From the NCBI RefSeq assembly GCF_011074885.1, contig NC_054690.1, positions 2,237,001-2,301,000 of the forward strand: a DNA stretch of 64,000 nucleotides, read 5' to 3'. A program made the translations under genes and the position numbers. Positions 31,598 to 41,177 of the stretch are shown piece by piece; position 1 is the first letter of the stretch; each line of letters starts with the position of its first letter. The notes beneath the pieces were generated by a model. That model saw only the letters and a list, made by a program, of their open reading frames with translations, searched no databases and was not told where the DNA came from. The DNA is from Brettanomyces bruxellensis. Lineage: Eukaryota > Ascomycota > Pichiomycetes > Pichiales > Pichiaceae.

Positions 31598-32575
31598 TTA
31601 TTTACTCAAAGCAGCATTCAAAGCCTCGAGAACCTCAACTTCAATAGATGCCTCAGCAGCAACATTTTCATTAGTAGAATCGAGGTTCTTCTTCGCATCA
31701 GCAAGTTGCGACTTAACGGCAGCAGAATCAAAGTCTTTAAGTGCAGCAGCCTCCACACTAAGAATATCCATCTTAGAGTTTGGCATCACAGATGCGAAAC
31801 CTCCAGAGATGAAAAATTTGTCTGAATGAGATGGTGAATCGAAAATCTCAACTATACCTGGTCTCAATTGTTCGATCACAGGGACGTGATTGGCCAAAAT
31901 ACCCATGTCACCTGTTGCAGCAGGGATGTTTACTTGAAAAACATCCTTGTCCTTTAGAACAGTCTGTGAATAAGGATATGTGCTATGTTAGTAAACCGAG
32001 CAGTGTAAAAGTGTAAACCGGTGGGGAAATAGTATGAAGAGAAGGAAGAATATGAATCATGAATAGAATGCAGAATATGGATCATGAATAGTATGAAGAG
32101 TATAACATGAATAGTATGAAGAGTATGAATCATAAGTAGTATGAAGAGTAGGAATCGTGCATACCATGAAGAGTAGGAATCGTGCATACTATGAAGAATA
32201 TGAATAGCACCTACTATAGCACCCAGTCTTGCACTTTAAATCCTAATAAAACTCGTGAATTGTTATAACACCCATTATAATCTTTCATGTACACAATCAT
32301 ATGCTTGAATAAATTAAATTAGGTGGAGCAAAGAAAGCAAATAAAGCAGGCGATTCCTTTGAAGATGAATGAAGATAGACAAATTTGAATTATGCCAAAG
32401 TAGTTCATTCTAAACCGACTCTCATAAAGGTTTGACTTACTTGATGAGGAAGTGCAATGGACAAACGCAATTTGTTCGAAGCAGCAGTTGCTTTTGGAGC
32501 AGCAGCTTCAGCGTAAGTTCTGAAACCAACAAGTCGATTGACCTTTGAAGCAGCTCTGATAGTCTGTCTGAACAT
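31598..32575 (-). CDS. ATP16: ATP synthase F1 delta subunit (two exons)
   Basis: Exon 1 is 32441-32575 (45 codons: presequence and KLRLSIALPHQ). Exon 2 is 31598-31963 (121 codons plus stop). Joined, they read LPHQ|TVLKDKDVFQVNIPAATGDM without loss of frame, giving 166 residues against 160 in S. cerevisiae. The 477-nt intron (31964-32440) has a GTAAGT donor, TACTAAC at 31987-31993 and a CAG acceptor, all on the minus strand. The protein has the beta-sandwich typical of bacterial epsilon subunits (GDMGILANHVPVIEQLRPG, then FFISGGFASVMPNSKMDIL). It sits in the central stalk of mitochondrial ATP synthase. Without exon 1 the protein would lack its import signal and first strands. Confidence 0.95.
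32040..32210. repeat. Tandem repeat inside the ATP16 intron (about 24 bp)
   Basis: Variants of atgaatcatgaatagtatgaagagt and aatcgtgcatactatgaagagtagg recur some six to seven times with a period near 24 bases. The repeat lies wholly within the intron. Confidence 0.75.
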
Positions 32576-33019
32576 GTTCGTCTAGCTATATCCAGTTGCA
32601 AAATCTAATATAGTTGGAAGAAGATGTAAAAGTAAGCTTTTCTGATACTTTCCATGTCGTTGCTCTCAATAAGGTTGTTCGCTAATTCACATTTTTTTAT
32701 TTTACTTTATTTTTCCCCTTACCTAATTTTCCCCGCGACTTATGTAGAGATGCCTGGGCGGGAAAGATGGGCGTTAATCGGTAAAGAGAGGATTAGTGAG
32801 CAGAACTTTGGTCGCGATTGGTTTTTCATTTGATTGGTCGAGGGAGAAAAAAAAAAAGAGAAAAGTAAAGTCAGAAATTCGGGAGTTCAAAAAGAATTCA
32901 AAAATATGAGGGGCTAGGTGCTAGCAGTCGATCGACCCTAAAATATTAACAGAGGCAGAACATTGTGACCATCTGATAAAGTAGGGAGAGATGTTAGAAG
33001 AGGCCGGAAATTCAAGTTT
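32576..33019. other. Divergent promoter region, ATP16 / MED2
   Basis: About 440 bases before the MED2-proximal repeat. It includes a G-rich stretch near 32752-32775, an A/G-rich run near 32845-32870 and no gene. Confidence 0.4.
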
Positions 33020-33195
33020 ATCCTATATTTTGCATCTGTATTTTGCATCTCTATTTTACATCTATATTTTGTATCTATATTTTGTATCTTCATTTTATAT
33101 CTATATTTTACATCTTCATTTTATATCTATATTTTACATTTATATTTCACATCTATATTTTACATTTATATTTTACATCTATATTTTCCACATTT
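33020..33195. repeat. 13-bp tandem repeat immediately upstream of MED2
   Basis: The unit ttttacatctata (variants ttttgtatctata, ttttatatctata, ttttacatcttca) recurs about 12-13 times. It ends some 45 bases before the MED2 start, so it probably lies in the promoter or 5' leader. Short frames here encode only Tyr/Ile/Phe repeats. Confidence 0.85.
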
Positions 33196-33241
33196 AATAT
33201 CCACCCTTAACCATATCCCATCGAATATCCACAATTTCATT

Positions 33242-34273
33242 ATGACGAACCTTCTCAAAGATTCGATGGACAACATCTTTATTTCATCAGCAGATATTTT
33301 GGATAAGCTGACATACAAGCTTTCTTCAGCAACTACAAGCACGGTAATTCCACACAACAATGACAGCTTGTTGAAGCCACTCACAGATGTTCTTAAGAGC
33401 GATTTCGAGGCGTACAATCGGGTGTTGGACAACTACAATCTAGAACTTCTGGGAGCAGAGTCGATGCTCACTTATATGAAAGTTAAGATGAAGAAAGAGG
33501 CGGAACTGCAGCAGAAGATGGAAACTGAGCGTGTGAAGAAGGAGAAGGAGGAGGCTAAGAGGAAAGCGGCAGTTAAGGCAAAACAGGAGGCCGAGAAGAA
33601 AAGAAACGAAGAGGCTGCTGCTGCTGCTGCGAAAAAGCAACTTGAAGGGCAGAAAAAGCAGCAAGAAATGGCAGCAGCAAAGAAATTTTCTGGAAATAAC
33701 GATGACTTCATGCTTGATCTTGATCTCGATGGATTTAATCTCGACCAGCAGGGGCAGGCAGACAATGCAATGCTTCAATTTGACGGTTATACTGCGGCAC
33801 AACAGAAACCGGCGGGAAGTATGGGTGTTCCGCCGGCGGAAAGTATGGGTGTCCAGCCGGCGGGTCAATCGTCAGAAAATGCTCTAAACGGCAATTCAAA
33901 CGACAACATGAACGATCTATCTCAGACCGCCGGTATGGACAGCTTGAATGACCTCAATTTAGACTTTTTGGACACATCCGGAGGGTTGGATGATAACCAG
34001 GGAGGTAATTTGGGAGCAGATGCCCTTGGAACCGGGAATGATGACCTGGGACTACTTGGAAGTTTGGGTGGGTTGAATTCTGGTACCGGAAGCAGTGGTA
34101 TGGGCAGTTCGAATGCGGGAAACATCAATAATGGAGCTGGAAATGCTCAGAGTGCAACAAATCCCGGAAACAGCCAAGAAGATGACAATTCATTGATGGC
34201 TCCGGACCAGATGGAGAACTTGTTTTCTCAGTTTGACGAGCTTGTTGGTGGGGGAAATGGTGGAGGGATGTAA
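33242..34273 (+). CDS. MED2: Mediator tail subunit Med2 (Tlo-like)
   Basis: The 343-residue protein starts with a helical segment (DSMDNIFISSADILDKLTYK) followed by LKSDFEAYNRVLDNYNLELL and GAESMLTYMKVKMKKE, the layout of the Med2 domain and of Candida Tlo proteins. A long Lys/Glu/Ala coiled region follows (about 80-145), then an acidic hydrophobic patch (NDDFMLDLDLDGFNLD, about 153-168) resembling the Tlo activation segment. The rest is Gln/Asn/Gly-rich and disordered. Med2 contacts transcription activators in the Mediator tail. The assignment rests on arrangement and short motifs; the low-complexity half carries no information. Confidence 0.65.
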   Translation: MTNLLKDSMDNIFISSADILDKLTYKLSSATTSTVIPHNNDSLLKPLTDVLKSDFEAYNRVLDNYNLELLGAESMLTYMKVKMKKEAELQQKMETERVKKEKEEAKRKAAVKAKQEAEKKRNEEAAAAAAKKQLEGQKKQQEMAAAKKFSGNNDDFMLDLDLDGFNLDQQGQADNAMLQFDGYTAAQQKPAGSMGVPPAESMGVQPAGQSSENALNGNSNDNMNDLSQTAGMDSLNDLNLDFLDTSGGLDDNQGGNLGADALGTGNDDLGLLGSLGGLNSGTGSSGMGSSNAGNINNGAGNAQSATNPGNSQEDDNSLMAPDQMENLFSQFDELVGGGNGGGM

Positions 34274-34741
34274 GGTGAAAGGAGCAGCAACCAGTCGTGG
34301 GACTGGATAGTTGAGAAGGATAGTATGTAATGCTCTGCAATATGAACAACATGTATAAAGCTATGCTGCTAGAGATAGTGCAAAACAACTAACCATACAC
34401 ATCTTAGAACAAACACATGAAGTAGATGCGAACGCTTTACATGGATAGGAACGTAATATGGGGATACAACGCATTACGTGGGTAAGACATATTGAGACGT
34501 TTGACGTATAGAGTTAAACTAATAGGAATAGGAATATACTAATAGGACTACTTTATACAGTATGGGAATACTCTTAAACTAATAGGACTACTTTAAACTA
34601 ATAGGACTACTTTTAAACTAATAAGACTACTTTTAAACTAATAAGACTACTTTTAAACTGTAGGGAATACTTTATAGGAATAGGAATACGTTTATACTAT
34701 AAATGAATACGATAAAACACTCAAAACAAAGTCCAAAACCA
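34274..34741. repeat. Convergent spacer MED2 / AMO1 with a 20-21-bp repeat
   Basis: Between about 34515 and 34690 the unit actacttttaaactaataag (20-21 bases, with shorter variants) repeats five to six times. Related words (taggaataggaata) flank it. No gene is present. Confidence 0.75.
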
Positions 34742-36853
34742 TCACTTCTCCTTGCTAAATCTGGTACAGCAACCAATATCGTTGTCACTGCTAAACGCAT
34801 ATCTCGAAGTGGTGTCATTGGCGGAGTGCACTTGGTGGTTTTTTGCCGTCCGGGCCTCTGTGGTGGTCATAGAGTAGGAAGGTGGCACATCCATGGATGG
34901 GTTCTCGGTAAAGAAGTTTCTAGGCCTCAAAAGCAGCGCAATTGGCTCGGAAGGCATCATCGGGAAGTCCTCGGGTGCAGGAACGTGCGAAATTCCAAAA
35001 ACATGGAAACACAAGATATCCGTGTTGTCAATGTTATCTTCACCGTTTCCATACCACTTCCTGAATCCAACCATGCCGTCTCCGGACCACTGCGGAACAA
35101 AGTCTCCCGATGGATACAACCGGTCCTCCTTGTATGGGATGACCTGAAAGGTGTGGTGGGCCCAGGGTGCCCGCTTGTAAGGCAGGGATCCCGGCTGTGC
35201 AAGCATAGGAGGGCACTGGAAAGACACTAGCTTGTAGCAGGGGTGCAACCTGGAGTACCTGTTGACCTTGTTGGGGTTGAAGAAGTCCCAGGTGCGGCCG
35301 TTTACGTAATCAGTGACGGAATCCTTCGATTTGACGAACTTCGTGCTGTGCGAGTACCACGCATTGCCGTACATGTTCTCCGGGCTGCCTGTAGGATAGG
35401 GAGAGGAGCGTGGTTCAGCCATTCCGGTGGAATTCCCGTCACCATCGATCCGTGGGTGGATTCTCAAGGCGAAAAGATGCTGGTGGTTGTGTGCATTGAC
35501 GTGAGGATACACTCTGCAACCCCAGGGAGCAGCCTTCTCGTACTTTTCATCCATGACGTAGGTGTTCAAGCAGCCAGTCAACTTGAGGTCGAGCTTGATG
35601 GTGCCGTCCATCATAAAACTCCAGTAGATGCAGTACTCGTAGTTTCCCGCGGTGAAGATCTGCGAAACGACCAACTTGGTCGATCTGGTGACGATAGTCG
35701 TGGCAAACGAGTCCCTGAAGTCCGAGTGCTTGCAAAGAAGACCGTCATCTTCCTCGTGGATGCAAACTGCATGCTTGATGGTGATCGGGTCCCCATGGCT
35801 GTCCACAAAGTGTGCATCCAGGTAGTGGATCACACCTTTGCAGTCGCAGCCGAGAGTCAACGGGTTAGTCATGTATCCCGCACCATACTCACCGATATCC
35901 AAGGCGTGCTTTCTCTGGTGTGGGTGGTCTGGGTTGCCGTAAGGAACAATCATCTCAGAGAGCGAGATCCGGTGGAAGAGCGGGCGCACATTGCCGTGAT
36001 CGTTGTACCGGATGTCCGAGAGAACAATTCCCTCCCTGTAGTTGAAGCCAACGTGCATCGTGAAGTTGTTCCAGCTGATGCAGTTGCCGTTCATCTCAAA
36101 GGACACCCCTTCGGGCTGTGTGATGTTGATTGGCTTCTCGTCCCGCATCTTGCCGTACTTCTTGATCATGTCCTTAGGCATGTAGTTTGAGTTCGGGATG
36201 CTGATGTCGATTTTCCTCCTCCTGTTCGGAATATCGATGTATATGACCTTCTTCAAGTTCATGTCCACAATCGGGCAGAAATCGAGCGGATGCGAAAAGT
36301 GCGAATCGTCCTCGTTGTGCCGGTAGTACATCAATGCCTGCTGGAGCCTTCTGCTGGCCCCCCATCTCTCATCATACCCAACAGTCCACGGCTCGCAGTA
36401 AATGTGATCCATCTGGTCTCTAGGCACCCCCGAGATCACACACTGCTCGATCACGTTTGCATCGTTTCGGATCACATCCTGCGTGTTGATCAAGTCCTCA
36501 ACCGTCAAGATCGGCTGCACAGTCTTGAGTTCTCTGCTTGAGATCAGGCTCAGCTTGTCAATACTCACCAATCCTTCCTTGACTCCCGGACACCCACTCT
36601 CGATAAGCACAAAGTACGAAACTCTGGCTGGCATAGGTCCATCCGCATCACGCCAGGCCAGAAAATCCTTCTTGGTTGGCTCTTTTAGGGTAATTGTGTT
36701 GAACGAGATGACATGGCCGTCAAACTTCTTTTTTACAATTTCAGAAGTGGCTCTAATCTCATCAACGGTCAAAGGGTCCAAAGGATGGCCAGGATGAGCC
36801 GGTGGACCGGCCGATGCCTTTGTTTGGTGTGCAATCTGGCTAAGACGCTCCAT
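34742..36853 (-). CDS. AMO1: Peroxisomal copper amine oxidase
   Basis: The 703-residue quinoprotein oxidises primary amines to aldehyde, ammonia and H2O2, letting yeast use amines as nitrogen source. Tyr405 in TAGNYEYC is the topaquinone precursor. Asp319 in HALDIGEYGAGYM is the catalytic base. Copper ligands are His457 and His459 (NHQH) with the His in GISHVPAPEDFP. It is collinear with the Ogataea enzyme, including the TPQ position. The N-terminus MERLSQIAHQT resembles a PTS2 peroxisome signal (R-L-x5-Q), differing at the last position, and the C-terminus lacks SKL. It is divergent from PRT1 across 1 kb of DNA, where nitrogen-responsive elements would be expected. Confidence 0.95.
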   Translation of the reverse strand: MERLSQIAHQTKASAGPPAHPGHPLDPLTVDEIRATSEIVKKKFDGHVISFNTITLKEPTKKDFLAWRDADGPMPARVSYFVLIESGCPGVKEGLVSIDKLSLISSRELKTVQPILTVEDLINTQDVIRNDANVIEQCVISGVPRDQMDHIYCEPWTVGYDERWGASRRLQQALMYYRHNEDDSHFSHPLDFCPIVDMNLKKVIYIDIPNRRRKIDISIPNSNYMPKDMIKKYGKMRDEKPINITQPEGVSFEMNGNCISWNNFTMHVGFNYREGIVLSDIRYNDHGNVRPLFHRISLSEMIVPYGNPDHPHQRKHALDIGEYGAGYMTNPLTLGCDCKGVIHYLDAHFVDSHGDPITIKHAVCIHEEDDGLLCKHSDFRDSFATTIVTRSTKLVVSQIFTAGNYEYCIYWSFMMDGTIKLDLKLTGCLNTYVMDEKYEKAAPWGCRVYPHVNAHNHQHLFALRIHPRIDGDGNSTGMAEPRSSPYPTGSPENMYGNAWYSHSTKFVKSKDSVTDYVNGRTWDFFNPNKVNRYSRLHPCYKLVSFQCPPMLAQPGSLPYKRAPWAHHTFQVIPYKEDRLYPSGDFVPQWSGDGMVGFRKWYGNGEDNIDNTDILCFHVFGISHVPAPEDFPMMPSEPIALLLRPRNFFTENPSMDVPPSYSMTTTEARTAKNHQVHSANDTTSRYAFSSDNDIGCCTRFSKEK

Positions 36854-37883
36854 GTTTTATGTGCAGATAGCTTTTTTTTGATATGCTGATATTCAAAGTT
36901 GGTGAATGTAGATATACCAATAATTATCCGCTGTACAGGCAGAAATGACCTCTATTTATATCATGGATTTCTAAGAAATTGACGTGCCCCACATCGACAA
37001 ATCAAAATGAACCATAGATTAGAAGGACACACATTTTCTGATATTTTCAACCAGATTGGTTGCATTGTCCATTATTCCATATCTGCTTATAATCTCAGTG
37101 ACTCCCTTCCTGATTTCGGCAACCGCTTCGTTATCAGCAAATCATTTTTTAAGCTTAATTTTTTTGCCGCGCTCAGCCTGGCGACACATTTTACTCAATG
37201 CGGCAACTATACCCACTGAGTTTTCAACTCATCCAGTCAAAGCATTTCTATTCTTTGTATTCTTTCTCCTGGGTCGTTATCTATCAAACGTGTAATAATT
37301 ATGGATAAATGGCATATCCATTTCCTATCATTTTTAAAATAACGATGCCAAGATTTATTGATATTAGCTATTATATTGCCTATAGCGAGTGCAGAATTGA
37401 AACTGATACTACTTGGAAGCAATTACTTGATAGCAATTACTTGGTAACAATTATTTATTAGCATTTCTTGGTAGCATCACTTAGTAACTTCGCTTACTAC
37501 ACACATTTTAAACCACTTATTCCAAAACACAAATCCCTTTCCTTTACATTTTACTACTCCACTATATCGATCCAAGATTATTATCCTACCACCTAGCTTT
37601 CCTTCCCTGCAATTATTCACAATAACTTAAGCATCCGCTGTTCACAGCATAAATTTAGAGCACTCAAGTTTCCGCAGTAATTACGTAATAGCTTACGTAA
37701 TCAGAAATTGTTTGGCATTAGTTTTTTGTGCACCTCGCAAAATTTTTCCCGCGCAGCGAAAATTGTGAGGAAAATTGGAGGTGAGGAAAAAAGTCAAGAA
37801 GAAATTTCAGATCGGGAGAGTTTTCTAAATAACAACAACAACAACAACTTCAGCTAAAAGTTAAAAGCACAACAAACAACAAC
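36854..37883. other. Divergent promoter region, AMO1 / PRT1
   Basis: About 1 kb of AT-rich DNA. It ends in an (AAC)6 run at 37831-37848 and further CAACAA motifs just before the PRT1 start, likely an unstructured 5' leader that favours scanning. No gene is seen. Confidence 0.5.
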
Positions 37884-40058
37884 ATGCCAGAAGCAGAATT
37901 TGATGAAAGCAAAGTTGACTTGAGTGAGTTGGACTTGTCGGACTTGGAGAAAAAGTACCAAGTGAGACCTCCAAAAGGGTTCCTTGACAAATTTGTCGTT
38001 TGTGACGGCACACCAGTTGCACCAGAATCCAAGGCAGTAATCTTGAAGAAGGTTCTCGCAAAGCTGTTCAGCCAATGTGGAAAGGTGGTCCGTCTGGATG
38101 TTCCAGTCAAAGACGGTAAGACCGCGGGTTACGTGTTTGTTGAATTTGTGAATCCGCAGATGGCATTGAATGCAGTGAGACATTTGAACGGCAAGAAGTT
38201 GGACGTCAGGCACCGACTTCTGGTGAACAAGATCAGCGACATCGAGAAGTACGTTCTTTCGGGAAAGGTGAAGGACGAGTTCCAGGAGCCGGAGATCCCC
38301 GAGTTCAAGAGTCATGGATATCTGAAGTCGTATCTCATGGATCCTGCAGGAAGAGACCAGTATTTGACGCACTACAACGAGGATGTTTCGATCTCGTGGT
38401 TCAAGAAGAACTTGAACCCTGAGCCGGTCATTGAGCCGAGATCCCAGTGGACTTCCACATTCATGAAGTGGTCTCCACACGGTACATACTTGTTTTCGAT
38501 GTTTCCAAACGGTGTTCAGTGCTGGGGAGGCGAGAATTTCGAGAGAATCAGTAGGTTCGTTCACCCAGGTGTCCGCTTGATCGACTGCTCGCCAAATGAG
38601 AAGTTTCTGGTGACAATTTCGCCGGAACCAATCACTCTTCCACCTGAAGGACACCCTGCAAGAGCAAGCTTCCCATTCACGCCGGAAAGTGCAGGCCACA
38701 AGCTTGTAATCTGGGATATCCAGACGGGTATTGCCGTCAAGACATTCCCATTGCCGCAGAACTTGGAGCACCAGGCCTCGATGCCTTGGCCGTTGATCAA
38801 GTGGTCGTTTGATGACAAGTACTGCGCGCGTATGGGACCAGATGCCATTGCTGTTTATGACGTGGAGAAGGATTTCAGTCTTCTCGACCGGAAGTTGGTC
38901 AAGATCCCGGGCCTAGTGGACTTCAGCTTTGCTCCGGGTGGTGTCAAGTTGGCCGCTAACAGGAAAAACGCACCTGCAGAGGCCATTCTTGCATACTGGA
39001 CTCCGGAGCAATCCAACAAGTCTGCCAAGGTGGCCGTGATGCAGATTCCATCCCGGAGTGTGCTCAGGACCGTCAACATGGTCCAGGTGAGTGACTGCAG
39101 GCTCTTCTGGCAGCAGCAGGGCAAGTATCTGTGCTGCTGTGTGACCAGGCACACGAAATCCAAGAAGACAAAGTTCTCGAGCTTGCAGATCTTCCAGTTG
39201 GAGGAGAGAGACATCCCGGTCGAGACGATTGAGGTTCATGATGTGGTTCTCACGATGGGCTGGGAGCCAATAGGAAAGCGGTTCATCACGGTTTCGCAGA
39301 ACGATTCTCCGGATGTCAACCCGGCCTACTTGATGAACAACATCACCTTTTACGATACAGAGACGCAGAAGAAGGGCAGGGGCGTTCTGGTGCCGATCAA
39401 GAGATGGATCTCATTCAAGACGATCAACAACAAGTTCATCAACTGCGTGAAGTTCTCGCCTAAGGGCAGATTTGCCGCGCTAGCCACGTTGAGGGAGGGA
39501 AAAGGTGCCGTTGACTTCTTCGACCTCGATTTTGACGGTGAGAAGCCCAAGGACCAGTCCAACAAGGTTTCGTCCAACGCCAAGTTCTTGGTCTCGAGGC
39601 AGTTTGACGGAATGACGAACATCGAGTGGGAACAGTCCGGAAGAGCAGTTGCCGCATGGTCCTCGTCCTGGAAGCACTCGTTGGATAACGGATACAAGAT
39701 CTACGACAACACGGGAAGTGTGTTGGGTGAGAAGGCAGTGGATGGATTCAAGGAGTTCCAGTGGAGACCAAGGCCAAAGTCGTTGTTGACGAATTCCGAC
39801 AAGAAGAAGGTCAGAAAGAGCTTGAAGGAGTACTCGGCACAGTTCGAGGAAGAGGATGCCATGGAGGCCAATGCCGAGTTGAGGGAGCAGATCCTGAGAA
39901 GAAAGAAGTTGCTCCAGGACTGGTACACTTGGAGAGAATCACTACATGCCAAACTCAACGATTTGCACTTGCAGGCACATCACGATACTGGCAAGGTTGA
40001 GGTGATCGAGGAGATGAAGGAGGTTGTTTTGGAGGAGAAGGAGGAGGTTGTTGAGTGA
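37884..40058 (+). CDS. PRT1: Translation initiation factor eIF3b (Prt1)
   Basis: The 724-residue protein has an acidic N-terminus and an RRM at about 38-120 (FVVCDGTPVAPES, KTAGYVFVEFVNPQMALNAV). A nine-bladed beta-propeller follows (WSPHGTYLFSMFPNGVQCWG, VNMVQVSDCRLFWQQQGKYL, FSPKGRFAALATL). The helical C-terminal tail with LQDWYTWRESLHAK ends in a Glu-rich stretch. Length agrees with S. cerevisiae Prt1 (763). It scaffolds eIF3 on the 40S subunit. Confidence 0.97.
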   Translation: MPEAEFDESKVDLSELDLSDLEKKYQVRPPKGFLDKFVVCDGTPVAPESKAVILKKVLAKLFSQCGKVVRLDVPVKDGKTAGYVFVEFVNPQMALNAVRHLNGKKLDVRHRLLVNKISDIEKYVLSGKVKDEFQEPEIPEFKSHGYLKSYLMDPAGRDQYLTHYNEDVSISWFKKNLNPEPVIEPRSQWTSTFMKWSPHGTYLFSMFPNGVQCWGGENFERISRFVHPGVRLIDCSPNEKFLVTISPEPITLPPEGHPARASFPFTPESAGHKLVIWDIQTGIAVKTFPLPQNLEHQASMPWPLIKWSFDDKYCARMGPDAIAVYDVEKDFSLLDRKLVKIPGLVDFSFAPGGVKLAANRKNAPAEAILAYWTPEQSNKSAKVAVMQIPSRSVLRTVNMVQVSDCRLFWQQQGKYLCCCVTRHTKSKKTKFSSLQIFQLEERDIPVETIEVHDVVLTMGWEPIGKRFITVSQNDSPDVNPAYLMNNITFYDTETQKKGRGVLVPIKRWISFKTINNKFINCVKFSPKGRFAALATLREGKGAVDFFDLDFDGEKPKDQSNKVSSNAKFLVSRQFDGMTNIEWEQSGRAVAAWSSSWKHSLDNGYKIYDNTGSVLGEKAVDGFKEFQWRPRPKSLLTNSDKKKVRKSLKEYSAQFEEEDAMEANAELREQILRRKKLLQDWYTWRESLHAKLNDLHLQAHHDTGKVEVIEEMKEVVLEEKEEVVE

Positions 40059-40243
40059 TTGCTGACACCTTTAGTATCTTTATAACATGAACTACCTTGA
40101 TTTGATATTTTAACCTACTGTAGCAGTATGTTCGTTAACTATGTTCGTTGTATATTTACATGCATTGTGTGTATATCTCGGCCCATGCATTATGTACATA
40201 TCTCAGCCAATGGGCATCTATAAGCATTCAGAACTCTTCGTTC

Positions 40244-40585
40244 TCACACCGTCTTCTTGGTCTTAAGCTGAAGACCGTGCCACTTGGAAATCTCGTCTTT
40301 AAGAATCCGATTGACTAGTCTGTGCTGCTTCACGGTTGACAAACCGTTAAATTTTCCGCTTTCGATCGAGATTGCAAACATTGCACCATCTCCGTATGAA
40401 ATGTCCTTGACGACCAAACTTTTGGGCTCGAGTTCTTTGGCAAGCTGTCGGTATATTTTGTCCTCATAAGGCGTTCTGCTTTCCTCTTTGAGGCACCTGG
40501 TACTGGTCAGCAAACGCTTTGCTACAAAGCCTGTTGTCTGTGTGAGATTGGTTGCACGAAGTCCTCCGAGTGCTCTATTCAGCAT
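40244..40585 (-). CDS. Mitochondrial BolA-family protein (Bol3/Aim1-like)
   Basis: The 113-residue protein has a basic presequence (MLNRALGGLRATNLTQTTGF) and a BolA fold from about residue 45: LVVKDISYGDGAMFAISIES, then KFNGLSTVKQHRLVNRILKD and WHGLQLKTK. BolA proteins act with monothiol glutaredoxins in late Fe-S cluster delivery, in yeast mitochondria through Bol1 and Bol3. The motif DIS..GAM is closest to the BOLA3 type. In human BOLA3 that motif is GGCGAM with a metal-ligand Cys; here it reads YGDGAM, so the Cys is absent. The invariant His (QHRLVN) is present. Bol1 and Bol3 cannot be separated with certainty. Confidence 0.82.
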   Translation of the reverse strand: MLNRALGGLRATNLTQTTGFVAKRLLTSTRCLKEESRTPYEDKIYRQLAKELEPKSLVVKDISYGDGAMFAISIESGKFNGLSTVKQHRLVNRILKDEISKWHGLQLKTKKTV

Positions 40586-41177
40586 GATCAGAAAAGGTGT
40601 ATAGTTGAAGCTGTAGTGCTTTAGGCCGGAAATTTGAGTACCAATTCTAGATATAGGTCACATGAAAGAGATCGAGCAATTAAGATGAAGCCGAGTTGAG
40701 GAAAAAATAAGCAAAAAAAGTAAGTATAAAAAAGTAGCACAAAAAGTAAGCACGTTTTTTGCAAGGATGTTTCCAGACCACACAACACACACATGCTACC
40801 ATAACTACACAGCAGCAAGTACAAGCTACAAAAACTACACAACATCCGTTATACATAAGCCAATTCTTATATTTCAAAAATAAAGGTATCAATTCGATGT
40901 CAGCAGAGAAGGATGCCGGATCAAAAACGATAGACTCCGCATAGTCTTCGATCTAGCAGAAGCAGATAAAACAGAGATAAGAAGAGAAAGTGAAGGCGAA
41001 AAAAGTGTGGGAATAGTGACAAGCCCGCCAGCAAGCGGAAATCCGCATCACCACCGTGGTAATCACAAAGAACGAATAGATCAGACGAAAGAAAGAGAGA
41101 AAGTAAAGAAAGTATAACGGAAAACATAATAGGAAGCTAAAGAATGTTAATCAAAGAAAGGTCAAAAAAAGAACTAA
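40586..41177. other. Intergenic region, BolA gene / GH17 gene
   Basis: About 590 bases, purine-rich on the plus strand, holding the promoter of the BolA gene and the 3' end of the GH17 gene. No gene seen. Confidence 0.4.

Noticed and set aside
35243..36190. 315-codon plus-strand frame
   Set aside because: It is antisense to AMO1, whose catalytic residues are complete.
37854..38771. 305-codon minus-strand frame
   Set aside because: It is antisense to PRT1.
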